Below are positions 23,068-30,487 of a stretch of 34,534 bases of DNA, piece after piece. The notes under the pieces are model-generated. The model searched no databases, was not told where the DNA came from, and saw nothing but the letters and a program-made list of their open reading frames with translations. Location of the stretch: the NCBI GenBank assembly GCA_035646535.1, contig DASRPD010000053.1, positions 1-34,534 of the forward strand, read 5' to 3'. Made by a program: the position numbers and the translations under genes. This DNA is from DASRPD01 sp035646535 (GTDB lineage Bacteria; Actinomycetota; Acidimicrobiia; IMCC26256; JANYLB01). Positions within the stretch are counted from its first letter, which is position 1; every line of letters starts with the position of its first letter.

Positions 23068-24639
23068 ATGCATGGTCGTCTCGTCCGGCGCTGGATCGTC
23101 GGCACGATCGCGCTCGTCACACTGGCAGCGGCCTGTTCGCTGCCCTCGACCACACCGGGGACGGCCGGCTTCCCCAATGGGGTTGCCGCCGGCGACGTCA
23201 CCGCCGACGGCGCGATCCTGTGGACCCGTACGTCGGGAGCCGCGTCGGTCGATCTCGCGGTCTACGACAGCGTCCTGCACGCGTCGCTCCCCCTGCTGGT
23301 CGCGGGCACGACGCCGGTCTTCACCGCATCGTCGGCCACGTTGGCCGCCGACGACTTCACCACGAAGATCCCCGTCACCGGGCTCCTGTCCAACCACATC
23401 TACTTCTACCGGTTCACCAACGGCGCCGAGAAGAGCCAAGAGGGACGGTTCGTCACCGCGCCCGGGCCGGCCGAGGCGGCGTCGTTCAGGTTCGTCGTCG
23501 CGGCTGACGCCGACGGCTTCCCCGTCGGCGGCCCGCCCGCGTTCAACAACTTCGAGGTCCTGAACGCCGCACGCGGTGAGCAACCCGCGTTCTTCGCGTT
23601 CCTCGGTGACACGATCTACTCCGATTCGTCCAACGCGCCCGGGCCCATCACGACCGTCGACCAATACCGCGACGCCCACGAGCAGAATCGCTCGTTCACG
23701 AACCTGCGCGACCTCATGAGCGCGACCGGCACCTACGCACAGGCCGACGACCACGAGGTCTACAACGACTACGACGGCGAGACCGTCGACCCGGCCCGGT
23801 ACGCGGCCGGGTGGGAGGCCTTCCACGACTGGATGCCGACCGACACCGCGAATGCCCTGGTCGACGCGACCTGCGCCGGCGGCCCCCGGTACTTCACCCA
23901 GAAGTGGGGCACCCAGGCCGAGATCTTCCAGCTCGACGAGCGGTCGTGCCGCAGTGACCAGGACCCGGTGAAGACCGCGTGCACCACCGGCGTCGACCTC
24001 GACCTCGCGCCCACCGCGCCGTCGGCGCTGCGGCTCGCAGCCGGTCTGACGGCGTCGCCGCCGGCCGGGTGCATCACCGCCCTGGACGACCCGCTCCGCA
24101 CGTTCCTCGGCCCGGTGCAGAAAGCCGCCTTCCTCGCCGATCTCTCCGCGTCGACCGCGAAGTGGAAGATCATCCTGAGCGAGGACGCGATCCAGCAGTT
24201 CTACGCCTTGCCCTACGACCGCTGGGAGGGCTACGGGGCCGAGCGCGCCGAGGTCCTGAACCACATCCGCGACAACAGCATCGACAACGTCGTGTTCCTC
24301 ACGACCGACCTGCATGCCAACATCTACAACGACGTGTTCATCGACACCACCACCGATCCCACGCCCATCGCCTACGAGGCGATCAGCGGGCCGATCGCGA
24401 CGAACACGTTCAAGCAGGAGATCATCAACGCGGTCGGTGCGGAGTACGTGGCGCCGCTCCAGGCGGTGCTCGCGGTGCAGGGCGTCGACTGCCAGTCCCT
24501 CGACGTCTACTCCTACCAGGTGGTCTCGGTGGACGCGGGCGCCGGCACGCTCACGCTCACCTCGAAGGACAGGTTCGGCAACGTGGTCGGCAACGATCTG
24601 GACCCGTCGGTCAAGTGCAAGAAGGTCCTGGGCCCGTAG
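23068..24639 (+). CDS. PhoD-type alkaline phosphatase, lipoprotein
   Basis: The 523-residue protein starts with a lipoprotein signal: basic VRRW, a hydrophobic stretch, and the lipobox LAAAC. This implies an anchor on the outer face of the membrane. FPNGVAAGDVTADGAILWTRTSG is the PhoD N-terminal domain. The calcium/iron site motifs follow: FFAFLGDTIYSD, YAQADDHEVYNDYDGE and VVFLTTDLHANIYND. PhoD enzymes release phosphate from mono- and diesters. The lipobox replaces the usual Tat signal; a twin Arg is present (RR in LVRRW) but the rest of the Tat motif is not. The ATG at 23068 has GAGGGGGAA upstream. A phosphate-starvation box was not found. Confidence 0.9.
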   Translation: MHGRLVRRWIVGTIALVTLAAACSLPSTTPGTAGFPNGVAAGDVTADGAILWTRTSGAASVDLAVYDSVLHASLPLLVAGTTPVFTASSATLAADDFTTKIPVTGLLSNHIYFYRFTNGAEKSQEGRFVTAPGPAEAASFRFVVAADADGFPVGGPPAFNNFEVLNAARGEQPAFFAFLGDTIYSDSSNAPGPITTVDQYRDAHEQNRSFTNLRDLMSATGTYAQADDHEVYNDYDGETVDPARYAAGWEAFHDWMPTDTANALVDATCAGGPRYFTQKWGTQAEIFQLDERSCRSDQDPVKTACTTGVDLDLAPTAPSALRLAAGLTASPPAGCITALDDPLRTFLGPVQKAAFLADLSASTAKWKIILSEDAIQQFYALPYDRWEGYGAERAEVLNHIRDNSIDNVVFLTTDLHANIYNDVFIDTTTDPTPIAYEAISGPIATNTFKQEIINAVGAEYVAPLQAVLAVQGVDCQSLDVYSYQVVSVDAGAGTLTLTSKDRFGNVVGNDLDPSVKCKKVLGP

Positions 24640-24651
24640 CCCGGCCCGCAA

Positions 24652-24666
24652 CCCGACGCGATCGGG
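24652..24666. terminator. Short hairpin between convergent PhoD-like and acyl-CoA dehydrogenase genes
   Basis: CCCGA (24652-24656), loop CGCGA, TCGGG (24662-24666). The stem is only 5 bp with no T-tract, so it is a weak two-way terminator candidate. Confidence 0.25.
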
Positions 24667-24705
24667 CGCCGTTGCCGGTGGGTGGTGGCGTCCGTTCGAC
24701 CGCTC

Positions 24706-25869
24706 TCAGCCCGAGATGCCGAGGCGTTTGGCGATGACCTCGTTCATGATCTCGTCGGTGCCGGCGCCGATGCGCTGAAGGCGGGCGTCGCGCCACGCTC
24801 GGCTCACCGGTGCCTCGGCCATGTACCCGAACCCGCCGTGCACCTGGAGGCAGGCATCGGTCAGCCGGTTCTGCATCTGGGCGACGTATTTCTTCGCCAT
24901 GGAGATCTGCGCCACCGGGTAGTCACCCTGTTGGATGAGCCACACCGTGTTGTAGAGCAACGCCCGGGCCGCTTCGAGCTCGGTGGCGGCATCGGCGAGC
25001 TTGTGGGCGATGACCTGGTGGCCGCCGAGCGGTCGGCCGAACGTCCGGCGCTCGCGCGCGTAGGCGATCGTCTCGGTGAGCGTCACCTCGGCTTGGCCGA
25101 TGCCCGCGGCCGCGCCGGAGAGCCGTTCGTATTGGAGCTGCCACATGAGCTGCGCGAAGCCCTCGCCGGGCTCACCGCCGATGAGGTTGGCGTGCGGCAC
25201 CACCACGTCCACGAGCGAGAGCTCGACGGTGTCGCTGGCGCGCATGCCGAGCTTGGCCAGGCTCCGCGACACGCTCACGCCGGCCAGGTCGGTCTCCACG
25301 ATGAACAGCGACACGCCGCGATGGCGCGAGCCGGGATCGGTCTGTACGACGAGGGTGAGGAAATCGGCCCGCTCACCGTTGGTGATGTAGAGCTTGGTGC
25401 CGTTGATGGTCCAGGTGTCTCCATCGCGCACGCCGCGGGTCGAGATTCCGGCGACATCGGAGCCCGCGTCCGGCTCGGTGATCGCGATCGCGCCGATCTT
25501 CTCGCCCCGGATGGCCGGGGCCAGGTAGCGCTCGCGCAGCTCGTCCGAACCGAAGTGCGACAGGGCGGGCGTGCACATGTGCGACTGCACGCCCACCGCC
25601 ATCGGGATCGCGCCGCAGCCGCAGCGCCCCAGCTCCTCCATGAACACGAGGCCGGCGGCCAGATCGCCCCCGGAGCCGCCCCACCGCTCCTCGTAGTGCA
25701 GGCCCAAGAACCCCAGCTCGCCGCAGCGCCGGAACACCTCGTCGGGAAAGAAGCCGGCCTCCTCCCACTCGTCGACGTGCGGTCGGAGCTCCTTGTCGAC
25801 GAACCGGCGGACAGACGCTCGCAGCTCGTCGTGTTCGGGGGTGAAGATCGGGTGGCGCGTCGCGGTCAT
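24706..25869 (-). CDS. Acyl-CoA dehydrogenase
   Basis: The 387-residue FAD enzyme oxidises an acyl-CoA to the enoyl-CoA. AIAITEPDAGSDVAGI (about 128-142) and WTINGTKLYITNGERADF cover the flavin and substrate region. RRTFGRPLGGHQVIAHKLADAATELEAAR and LQVHGGFGYMAEAPVSRAWRDARLQRIGAGTDEI are the C-terminal signatures. The catalytic base is probably Glu248 in QLQYERL, the position used by isovaleryl- and long-chain-type enzymes, because the alternative site near the end reads GAGTDEI and lacks the Glu of medium-chain enzymes. The chain length is not determinable. The ATG at 25869 lies 6 nt after a TACCGT element, so it may be leaderless. It is divergent from the coiled-coil gene. Confidence 0.93.
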   Translation of the reverse strand: MTATRHPIFTPEHDELRASVRRFVDKELRPHVDEWEEAGFFPDEVFRRCGELGFLGLHYEERWGGSGGDLAAGLVFMEELGRCGCGAIPMAVGVQSHMCTPALSHFGSDELRERYLAPAIRGEKIGAIAITEPDAGSDVAGISTRGVRDGDTWTINGTKLYITNGERADFLTLVVQTDPGSRHRGVSLFIVETDLAGVSVSRSLAKLGMRASDTVELSLVDVVVPHANLIGGEPGEGFAQLMWQLQYERLSGAAAGIGQAEVTLTETIAYARERRTFGRPLGGHQVIAHKLADAATELEAARALLYNTVWLIQQGDYPVAQISMAKKYVAQMQNRLTDACLQVHGGFGYMAEAPVSRAWRDARLQRIGAGTDEIMNEVIAKRLGISG

Positions 25870-25875
25870 CGCGGC

Positions 25876-25881
25876 ACGGTA
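25876..25881 (-). promoter_or_regulatory. -10 element for leaderless acyl-CoA dehydrogenase gene
   Basis: On the minus strand TACCGT (TANNNT) ends 6 nt before the ATG at 25869, and there is no Shine-Dalgarno sequence. Confidence 0.4.
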
Positions 25882-25947
25882 TCGCCTTCCCGGCGGTGCG
25901 CCCAGGGCCGGACCTCGTCCCGAAACCAGGTCCGGTCGGCCAGCCCG

Positions 25948-25953
25948 TAGAAT
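25948..25953 (+). promoter_or_regulatory. -10 element for the coiled-coil gene
   Basis: TAGAAT, five of six to the -10 consensus, ends 7 nt before the GTG at 25961. This is the best -10 match in the window and fits a leaderless start. A -35 box is not evident. Confidence 0.5.
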
Positions 25954-25960
25954 CGGGATC

Positions 25961-26281
25961 GTGAGTGAATCCATCGTCCGGCGCCGCCTCGTTGACGCGA
26001 GTGAACGGCTGAAGAAGCTGCGGGCCGAGCTCGCGGTCACCGATGAGCAGCTCGCGTTCTTGGAGGAGTCAGCCGAAGAGTCGCGCTTGCGGGCGCTCGT
26101 CTCGGAGACTCCGCTCGCCGACGTCGAGGCCCGCGAAGCTCGCCGCCACGCGGACGCGCACGCCCGCCAGCGAGACGCGCTCCGCAAGGCGATCGACGTG
26201 CTCGTCGGCGAACAAGACGGCCTGCTCGATCGCATGGCGCCGGCCGGCCCGCCCGCAAACCGTTCGTCCCGACCTCTCTGA
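25961..26281 (+). CDS. Small coiled-coil protein upstream of pdtaR
   Basis: The 106-residue protein is almost entirely charged helix: RRRLVDASERLKKLRAEL, then DEQLAFLEESAEESRLRALV and EAREARRHADAHARQRDALRKAI, with heptad-like Leu/Ala spacing. A short Pro/Gly-rich tail follows. There is no signal, membrane span or cysteine. I do not recognise a named family. The GTG at 25961 is chosen because TAGAAT lies 7 nt upstream; a longer open frame to 25793 overlaps the acyl-CoA dehydrogenase gene. pdtaR begins 12 bases after its stop, so the two share a transcript. A scaffolding or signalling-partner role is only a guess from that position. Confidence 0.75.
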   Translation: MSESIVRRRLVDASERLKKLRAELAVTDEQLAFLEESAEESRLRALVSETPLADVEAREARRHADAHARQRDALRKAIDVLVGEQDGLLDRMAPAGPPANRSSRPL

Positions 26282-26293
26282 TCCGGAGCTGCT

Positions 26294-26872
26294 GTGTCCA
26301 AGGCCCGAGTGGTGATCGCCGAAGACGAGGCCATCATCCGTCTCGATCTCAAAGAGCTCCTCGAAGAGGAGGGCTACGAGGTCGTCGGCGAGACCGGCCG
26401 CGGTGACGAAGCCATCGAGCTCGTGCGCGACCTCCGTCCCGACATCGCGTTGTTGGACATCAAGATGCCCGGCCTCGACGGGCTCCAGGCCACCCGCCAC
26501 ATCGCCAAGGAGCGGCTCGCGGCCGTCCTCATCCTTACTGCGTTCTCCCAACGTGACCTCGTCGAACAGGCCCGCGACGCCGGAGCGATCGGCTACATCG
26601 TCAAGCCGTTCCAAAAGAGCGATCTCATCCCCGCCATCGAGGTCGCGCTGGCCCGCCACCGGGAGATCACCGACCTCGAACGGAACGTCGGCGACCTTTC
26701 CCGGCGTCTCGAAGGTCGCAAGATCACCGACCGCGCCAAGGACATCTTGCGGGATCGCCACGGCATGGACGGCGACGCCGCGTGGCGGTTCCTCCAGGCT
26801 CAGGCGATGAACCGCCGCATCAAGATCCACGAAGCCGCCCAGCTCGTGGTGGACGGCGCGCTCGCTCCCTAG
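26294..26872 (+). CDS. pdtaR: ANTAR-domain response regulator, PdtaR type
   Basis: The 192-residue regulator has a receiver domain (1 to about 118) with the acidic pair in VVIAEDEAIIR, phosphoacceptor Asp55 in IALLDIKMPGLDG and Lys104 in YIVKPFQKSDL. The C-terminal ANTAR RNA-binding domain follows (RLEGRKITDRAKDILRDRHGMDGDAAWRFLQAQAMNRR). Such proteins, once phosphorylated, bind paired hairpins in nascent RNA and prevent termination. In mycobacteria the partner kinase PdtaS is encoded elsewhere, and none is here either. The GTG at 26294 gives the usual N-terminus. A strong GC hairpin 10 bases after its stop separates it from polA. Confidence 0.93.
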   Translation: MSKARVVIAEDEAIIRLDLKELLEEEGYEVVGETGRGDEAIELVRDLRPDIALLDIKMPGLDGLQATRHIAKERLAAVLILTAFSQRDLVEQARDAGAIGYIVKPFQKSDLIPAIEVALARHREITDLERNVGDLSRRLEGRKITDRAKDILRDRHGMDGDAAWRFLQAQAMNRRIKIHEAAQLVVDGALAP

Positions 26873-26883
26873 GCATCCCATTG

Positions 26884-26915
26884 GGCCCGCCGGCCTCGAC
26901 CCGGCCGGCGGGGCC
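26884..26915 (+). terminator. Strong GC hairpin between pdtaR and polA
   Basis: CCCGCCGGCC (26886-26895) and GGCCGGCGGG (26903-26912) make a perfect 10-bp stem with a 7-nt loop, extended by GG/CC across one bulged G. It starts 12 bases after the pdtaR stop. No T-tract follows, as is common for GC-rich actinobacterial terminators. polA has its own promoter-like TACTGT just beyond. Confidence 0.55.
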
Positions 26916-26940
26916 ACGGGTCGTGCCGCGGGCCGATCGG

Positions 26941-26946
26941 TACTGT
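26941..26946 (+). promoter_or_regulatory. -10 element for leaderless polA
   Basis: TACTGT (TANNNT) ends 6 nt before the GTG at 26953. There is no ribosome binding site between them. Confidence 0.4.
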
Positions 26947-26952
26947 GGCGGC

Positions 26953-29610
26953 GTGAAGCTCCTCCTGCTCGACGGCCACTCGCTCGCGTACCGCGCGTTC
27001 TACGCGTTGCCCACTGATCTGGCGACGTCGTCGGGCACCGTGACGAACGCGGTGTACGGGTTCACCGCCATGCTCGTGAAGGTGATGGGCGACGAGCGCC
27101 CGGATCACGTCGCGGTCGCGTTCGACACTCCCGCGCCGACGTTTCGCAACGACATGGACCCGGAGTACAAGGCGACGCGAAAAGAGACCCCGGACCTGTT
27201 CCGCTCGCAGCTCCCCTTGATTCGCGAGGTGCTCGAGACGCTGGGTATCCCGATGGTCGAGCTGGAGGGTGTCGAAGCCGACGACGTGATCGGCACACTC
27301 GCGACCCGCGCCGCCGACCAGGGGATCGACACGATCATCGTCACCGGCGATCGTGACTCGTACCAGCTCGTGCGCGACCCGCACCTGAGGGTGCTCTACA
27401 ACAAGCGCGGCGTGTCCGACTACGCGCTCTACGATGAGGCGGGGATCTTCGAACGCACCGGGGTCACCCCCGCGCAGTACACCGATTACGCGGCGATGCG
27501 CGGTGACCCCAGCGACAACTTGCCCGGCGTGCCGGGCATCGGCGAGAAGACCGCGGCCAAGCTCATCTCGGCGCACGGAGACCTCGAAGGCATCTTCGAA
27601 CACGTCGAGGAGCTGCCGCCGAAGCAACGCCAGAACCTCACCGAGGCGCGCGAGCGGGTGTTCAAGAACCGGGACATGATGCGACTTCGGCTCGACTGCG
27701 ACGTCGATCTCGACCCGGCCGCGCTCGAGCGTCAACCCTTCGACCGTGGGGCCGTGCGCGCGCTGTTCGACCAGCTCGAGTTCCGCACCCTCTACCCGCG
27801 GCTCATCGAGGCGCTCGGTGTCGAAGCCACCGCCGAGGACGACGCGGTGGGGACCATCGTGGACGTCGCCGTCGCCCATGTTCGTACCCCGCCGGCGGCA
27901 GCACAGTGCTTCGACGCGCTGCGTGGCGCCGGCGGGCGCTACGCGCTGGAGGCGCGCTGGGCCGGTACCCCGGGCCGCTCCGAGTTGTTGGGCCTCGGGG
28001 TCGCGACGACCGACGGCGATCCCGGCTACGTCGACGGTGGCGTGCTCGCCGACGCCACGGTCCGCTCGTCGCTGGGTCGCCTCCTGGGTGCCGACGGGCC
28101 ACCGCTCGTGGTGCATCGGGCCAAGGAGCTCACCCACGGGCTCGCGCCCGTCGGGCTCGATTCGCTCGACCTCGACACCGCGGTGATGGCCTACCTGTTG
28201 GAGCCGGGCGAGGGGAAGTACGTCCTCGACGACCTCGTCGGTCGCCATCTCGGGTTGGAGGTTCGATCACCCGACGTCGCCGAGGGCACCCTCGACCTTG
28301 ACGGTGACGCGTCGATCGAGGAGACCGGCCGGCGCGCCCACGCCGTGCTCGCGCTGGGTGCGTTCCTCGAAGAAGCCCTCGCGGCGCGCGACCTGACGGA
28401 GCTGTACGAGCGGATCGAACGCCCACTGGTTGCGGTGCTCGCCGAGATGGAGGCCGCGGGCATCGCCATGGATCGCGAGTTCCTCGAGGAGATGCGCGCC
28501 GATCTCGCCCAGCAGTGCGACGCGCTCATCGTCCGGATCCACGCCGCGGCCGGCGAGGAGTTCAACGTGAACTCGACGCCGCAGCTCCGGCGGATCCTCT
28601 TCGAGAAGCTCGGCCTGACGCCGGTGAAGCGGACGAAGACGGGACCGTCGACCGACGCGGATTCGCTGCAGAAGCTCGCGGGGGAGCACCCGATCATCGA
28701 GGACCTCCTCCGCTACCGGGAGGTCCAGAAGCTCCGCAGCACCTACGCGGACGCGCTGCCCCCGCTGATTGCTCCCGACGGGCGGATCCACGCCACGTTC
28801 AACCAGATCGCCACGACCACCGGGCGGATCTCGAGCGAGTCACCCAACCTGCAGAACGTGCCGGTCCGCACGGCCGAGGGCCGCGAGATGCGCCGGGCCT
28901 TCGTCGCGGCCGACGGCTGCGGCCTCCTCACCGCCGACTATTCACAGATCGAGTTGCGAGTGCTTGCTCACCTCGCCAAGGACCCGGGCCTCATCGACGC
29001 GTTCGCCCGGGGCGCCGACGTCCACACCACCACCGCCGCCGGCGTGTTCGGTGTCGACGAAGCCGATGTCGACGAGTTCCAACGGCGCTTCGCCAAGGTC
29101 GTCAACTACGGGCTGGCCTACGGCATGGAGGCCTACGGTCTCAGCCAGCGGCTCGACATCCCGACCGACCAGGCCCGCGAGATTCTCGACCGCTACTTCG
29201 AGTCGTTCCCGGCGGTCCATGACTTCATGGAACGCACCATCGCCGAGGCACGCGACCGTGGTTACACCACCACGCTGTTCGGACGGCGTCGCCAGATCGC
29301 CGAGCTCGCGTCGGACAACTTCCGGATCCGTCAGATGGGCGAGCGCATGGCCCAGAACGCGCCGGTCCAGGGCGGCGCGGCCGACATCTTCAAGCTGGCG
29401 ATGATCGACGTCGACGCGGCGCTGCGCCGAGCCGAGCTCGCCAGCCGGATGATCCTCACGGTGCACGACGAGCTCGTCTTCGAGGTTCCGCTGGATGAAC
29501 GCGACGAGATGGAACCCCTCGTGCGGTCGGCCATGGAGTCGGTGACCGAGCTGACCGTCCCGCTCACTGTCGACGTCGGCTTCGGGCCCAACTGGGCCGA
29601 AGCCAAGTGA
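26953..29610 (+). CDS. polA: DNA polymerase I
   Basis: The 885-residue enzyme fills gaps in repair and removes Okazaki primers. The 5'-3' exonuclease domain comes first (LLLLDGHSLAYRAFYALP, EADDVIGTLA, TGDRDSYQLV, GDPSDNLPGVPGIGEKTA, about 1-290). The middle domain (about 310-490) keeps the fold but lacks the acidic proofreading motifs: the first reads ALEARWAG where active enzymes have a D-x-E, so it is probably inactive. The polymerase domain has motif A DYSQIELRVLAHLAKD, motif B RRFAKVVNYGLAYGM and motif C VHDELVFEV. Tyr719 in NYG sits where many enzymes have Phe, a change known in actinobacteria and linked to weaker discrimination against dideoxy nucleotides. The GTG at 26953 follows TACTGT. 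The stop overlaps the next gene by 4 nt. Confidence 0.97.
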   Translation: MKLLLLDGHSLAYRAFYALPTDLATSSGTVTNAVYGFTAMLVKVMGDERPDHVAVAFDTPAPTFRNDMDPEYKATRKETPDLFRSQLPLIREVLETLGIPMVELEGVEADDVIGTLATRAADQGIDTIIVTGDRDSYQLVRDPHLRVLYNKRGVSDYALYDEAGIFERTGVTPAQYTDYAAMRGDPSDNLPGVPGIGEKTAAKLISAHGDLEGIFEHVEELPPKQRQNLTEARERVFKNRDMMRLRLDCDVDLDPAALERQPFDRGAVRALFDQLEFRTLYPRLIEALGVEATAEDDAVGTIVDVAVAHVRTPPAAAQCFDALRGAGGRYALEARWAGTPGRSELLGLGVATTDGDPGYVDGGVLADATVRSSLGRLLGADGPPLVVHRAKELTHGLAPVGLDSLDLDTAVMAYLLEPGEGKYVLDDLVGRHLGLEVRSPDVAEGTLDLDGDASIEETGRRAHAVLALGAFLEEALAARDLTELYERIERPLVAVLAEMEAAGIAMDREFLEEMRADLAQQCDALIVRIHAAAGEEFNVNSTPQLRRILFEKLGLTPVKRTKTGPSTDADSLQKLAGEHPIIEDLLRYREVQKLRSTYADALPPLIAPDGRIHATFNQIATTTGRISSESPNLQNVPVRTAEGREMRRAFVAADGCGLLTADYSQIELRVLAHLAKDPGLIDAFARGADVHTTTAAGVFGVDEADVDEFQRRFAKVVNYGLAYGMEAYGLSQRLDIPTDQAREILDRYFESFPAVHDFMERTIAEARDRGYTTTLFGRRRQIAELASDNFRIRQMGERMAQNAPVQGGAADIFKLAMIDVDAALRRAELASRMILTVHDELVFEVPLDERDEMEPLVRSAMESVTELTVPLTVDVGFGPNWAEAK

Positions 29611-30347
29611 GCGACGGGCCCGCACCGGGTTGGTTCAATGAAGTCGCGGCGTTCCTCGGGCCTGCGTATCTGCGGAACGCGTTCACGCTGGGAACGGACC
29701 AAGAGGTCGAGTTCCTCGTCGACGCGCTGGGCCTCGTCGCCGGTTCGACGGTGCTCGACGTCGGCTGCGGTCCGGGCCGCCACTCCCTTGCGCTCGCCCG
29801 GCGAGGCTGTGCGGTCACCGGGTTCGATCTGTCGCCGGACTTCGTCGCGCTGGCCCGCGCCGCCGCGGAGGCGTCCCAGCTCGACGCGCGGTTCTCGGTC
29901 GGAGACGTACGCGACCTCGACGCGGCGGTGATCGGTCGGTTCGACGCCGTCATCTGTCTGTGCCAGGGCGGCTTCGGTCTGCTCGGCGGTGACGATGCGG
30001 ACGTCCTCGACCGAATTGGGGCCACCGTCAGACCCGGCGGGCGGCTGGCGCTCACCGCCTTCTCCTCCTACTTCGCGGTTCGGTTCCTCGAGGCGAACGA
30101 GCATTTCGACCCGGCAACCGGTGTGCTCCACGAGCGAGCGACCGTCCGCAACGAGGACGGCGTCGAGCGCGAGCACGACCTGTGGACCACCTGCTTCACC
30201 GCTCGTGAGTTGGCGCTCGAGCTCGGATCGTGTGGCCTGGTGGTCGACGGCGTGTACGGCGTGTCGCCGGGTGAGTACCGGCGTCGGCCGCCGGACTTGG
30301 CCGCGCCCGAGCTGCTGGCTCTCGCACATTCGCCTGCGGGCCGCTAG
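29607..30347 (+). CDS. Class I SAM-dependent methyltransferase
   Basis: The 246-residue protein has the Rossmann methyltransferase fold: motif I VLDVGCGPGRHSLALARRG, motif II acidic residue in TGFDLSPDFVALAR, motif III SVGDVRDLDAAV and FDAVICLCQGGFGLL, then VRPGGRLALTAFSSYFAV. The N-terminal PGWFNEVAAFLGPAYLRNAF segment and the C-terminal WTTCFTARELALELGSCGLVVDGVYGVSPGEYRRRPPDL are shared by a set of uncharacterised small-molecule methyltransferases. The substrate is unknown. The GTG overlaps the polA stop, so it is co-transcribed with polA, and a hairpin follows its stop. Confidence 0.88.
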   Translation: MSDGPAPGWFNEVAAFLGPAYLRNAFTLGTDQEVEFLVDALGLVAGSTVLDVGCGPGRHSLALARRGCAVTGFDLSPDFVALARAAAEASQLDARFSVGDVRDLDAAVIGRFDAVICLCQGGFGLLGGDDADVLDRIGATVRPGGRLALTAFSSYFAVRFLEANEHFDPATGVLHERATVRNEDGVEREHDLWTTCFTARELALELGSCGLVVDGVYGVSPGEYRRRPPDLAAPELLALAHSPAGR

Positions 30348-30356
30348 CCTTGGTCA

Positions 30357-30378
30357 CGGCGCTCCGGCGAGAGCGCCG
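30357..30378 (+). terminator. Hairpin terminator after the methyltransferase gene
   Basis: CGGCGCTC (30357-30364), loop CGGCGA, and GAGCGCCG (30371-30378) give a perfect 8-bp stem 9 bases past the stop. CCTTCGCGCGTTTGTC follows and is moderately T-containing. It probably ends the polA transcript before rpsA. Confidence 0.5.
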
Positions 30379-30411
30379 CCTTCGCGCGTTTGTCAGCCTT
30401 GGCTCGATGCC

Positions 30412-30430
30412 GGTCCGTTCGGGGCGGACC
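30412..30430 (+). promoter_or_regulatory. Leader hairpin upstream of rpsA
   Basis: GGTCCG (30412-30417), loop TTCGGGG, CGGACC (30425-30430): a perfect 6-bp stem 58 bases before the rpsA ATG. It may be part of a structured leader used for autogenous control, as known in E. coli rpsA, but sequence alone cannot show this. Confidence 0.3.
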
Positions 30431-30480
30431 TCGTCGAGTGCCGATTCCCAGCCGTCCATCCCCGACGTCACATTGTCTGT

Positions 30481-30485
30481 AGGAG
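30481..30485 (+). promoter_or_regulatory. Ribosome binding site of rpsA
   Basis: AGGAG with two bases (CC) before the ATG at 30488. The spacing is short, but the SD sequence together with the family N-terminus selects this start over the longer upstream frame. Confidence 0.4.
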
Positions 30486-30487
30486 CC

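Noticed and set aside
26869..28248. A 459-codon open frame antisense to polA.
   Set aside because: It is Arg/Val/Gly-rich with no recognisable motif and mirrors the codon bias of polA. Long antisense frames are expected in GC-rich genes.
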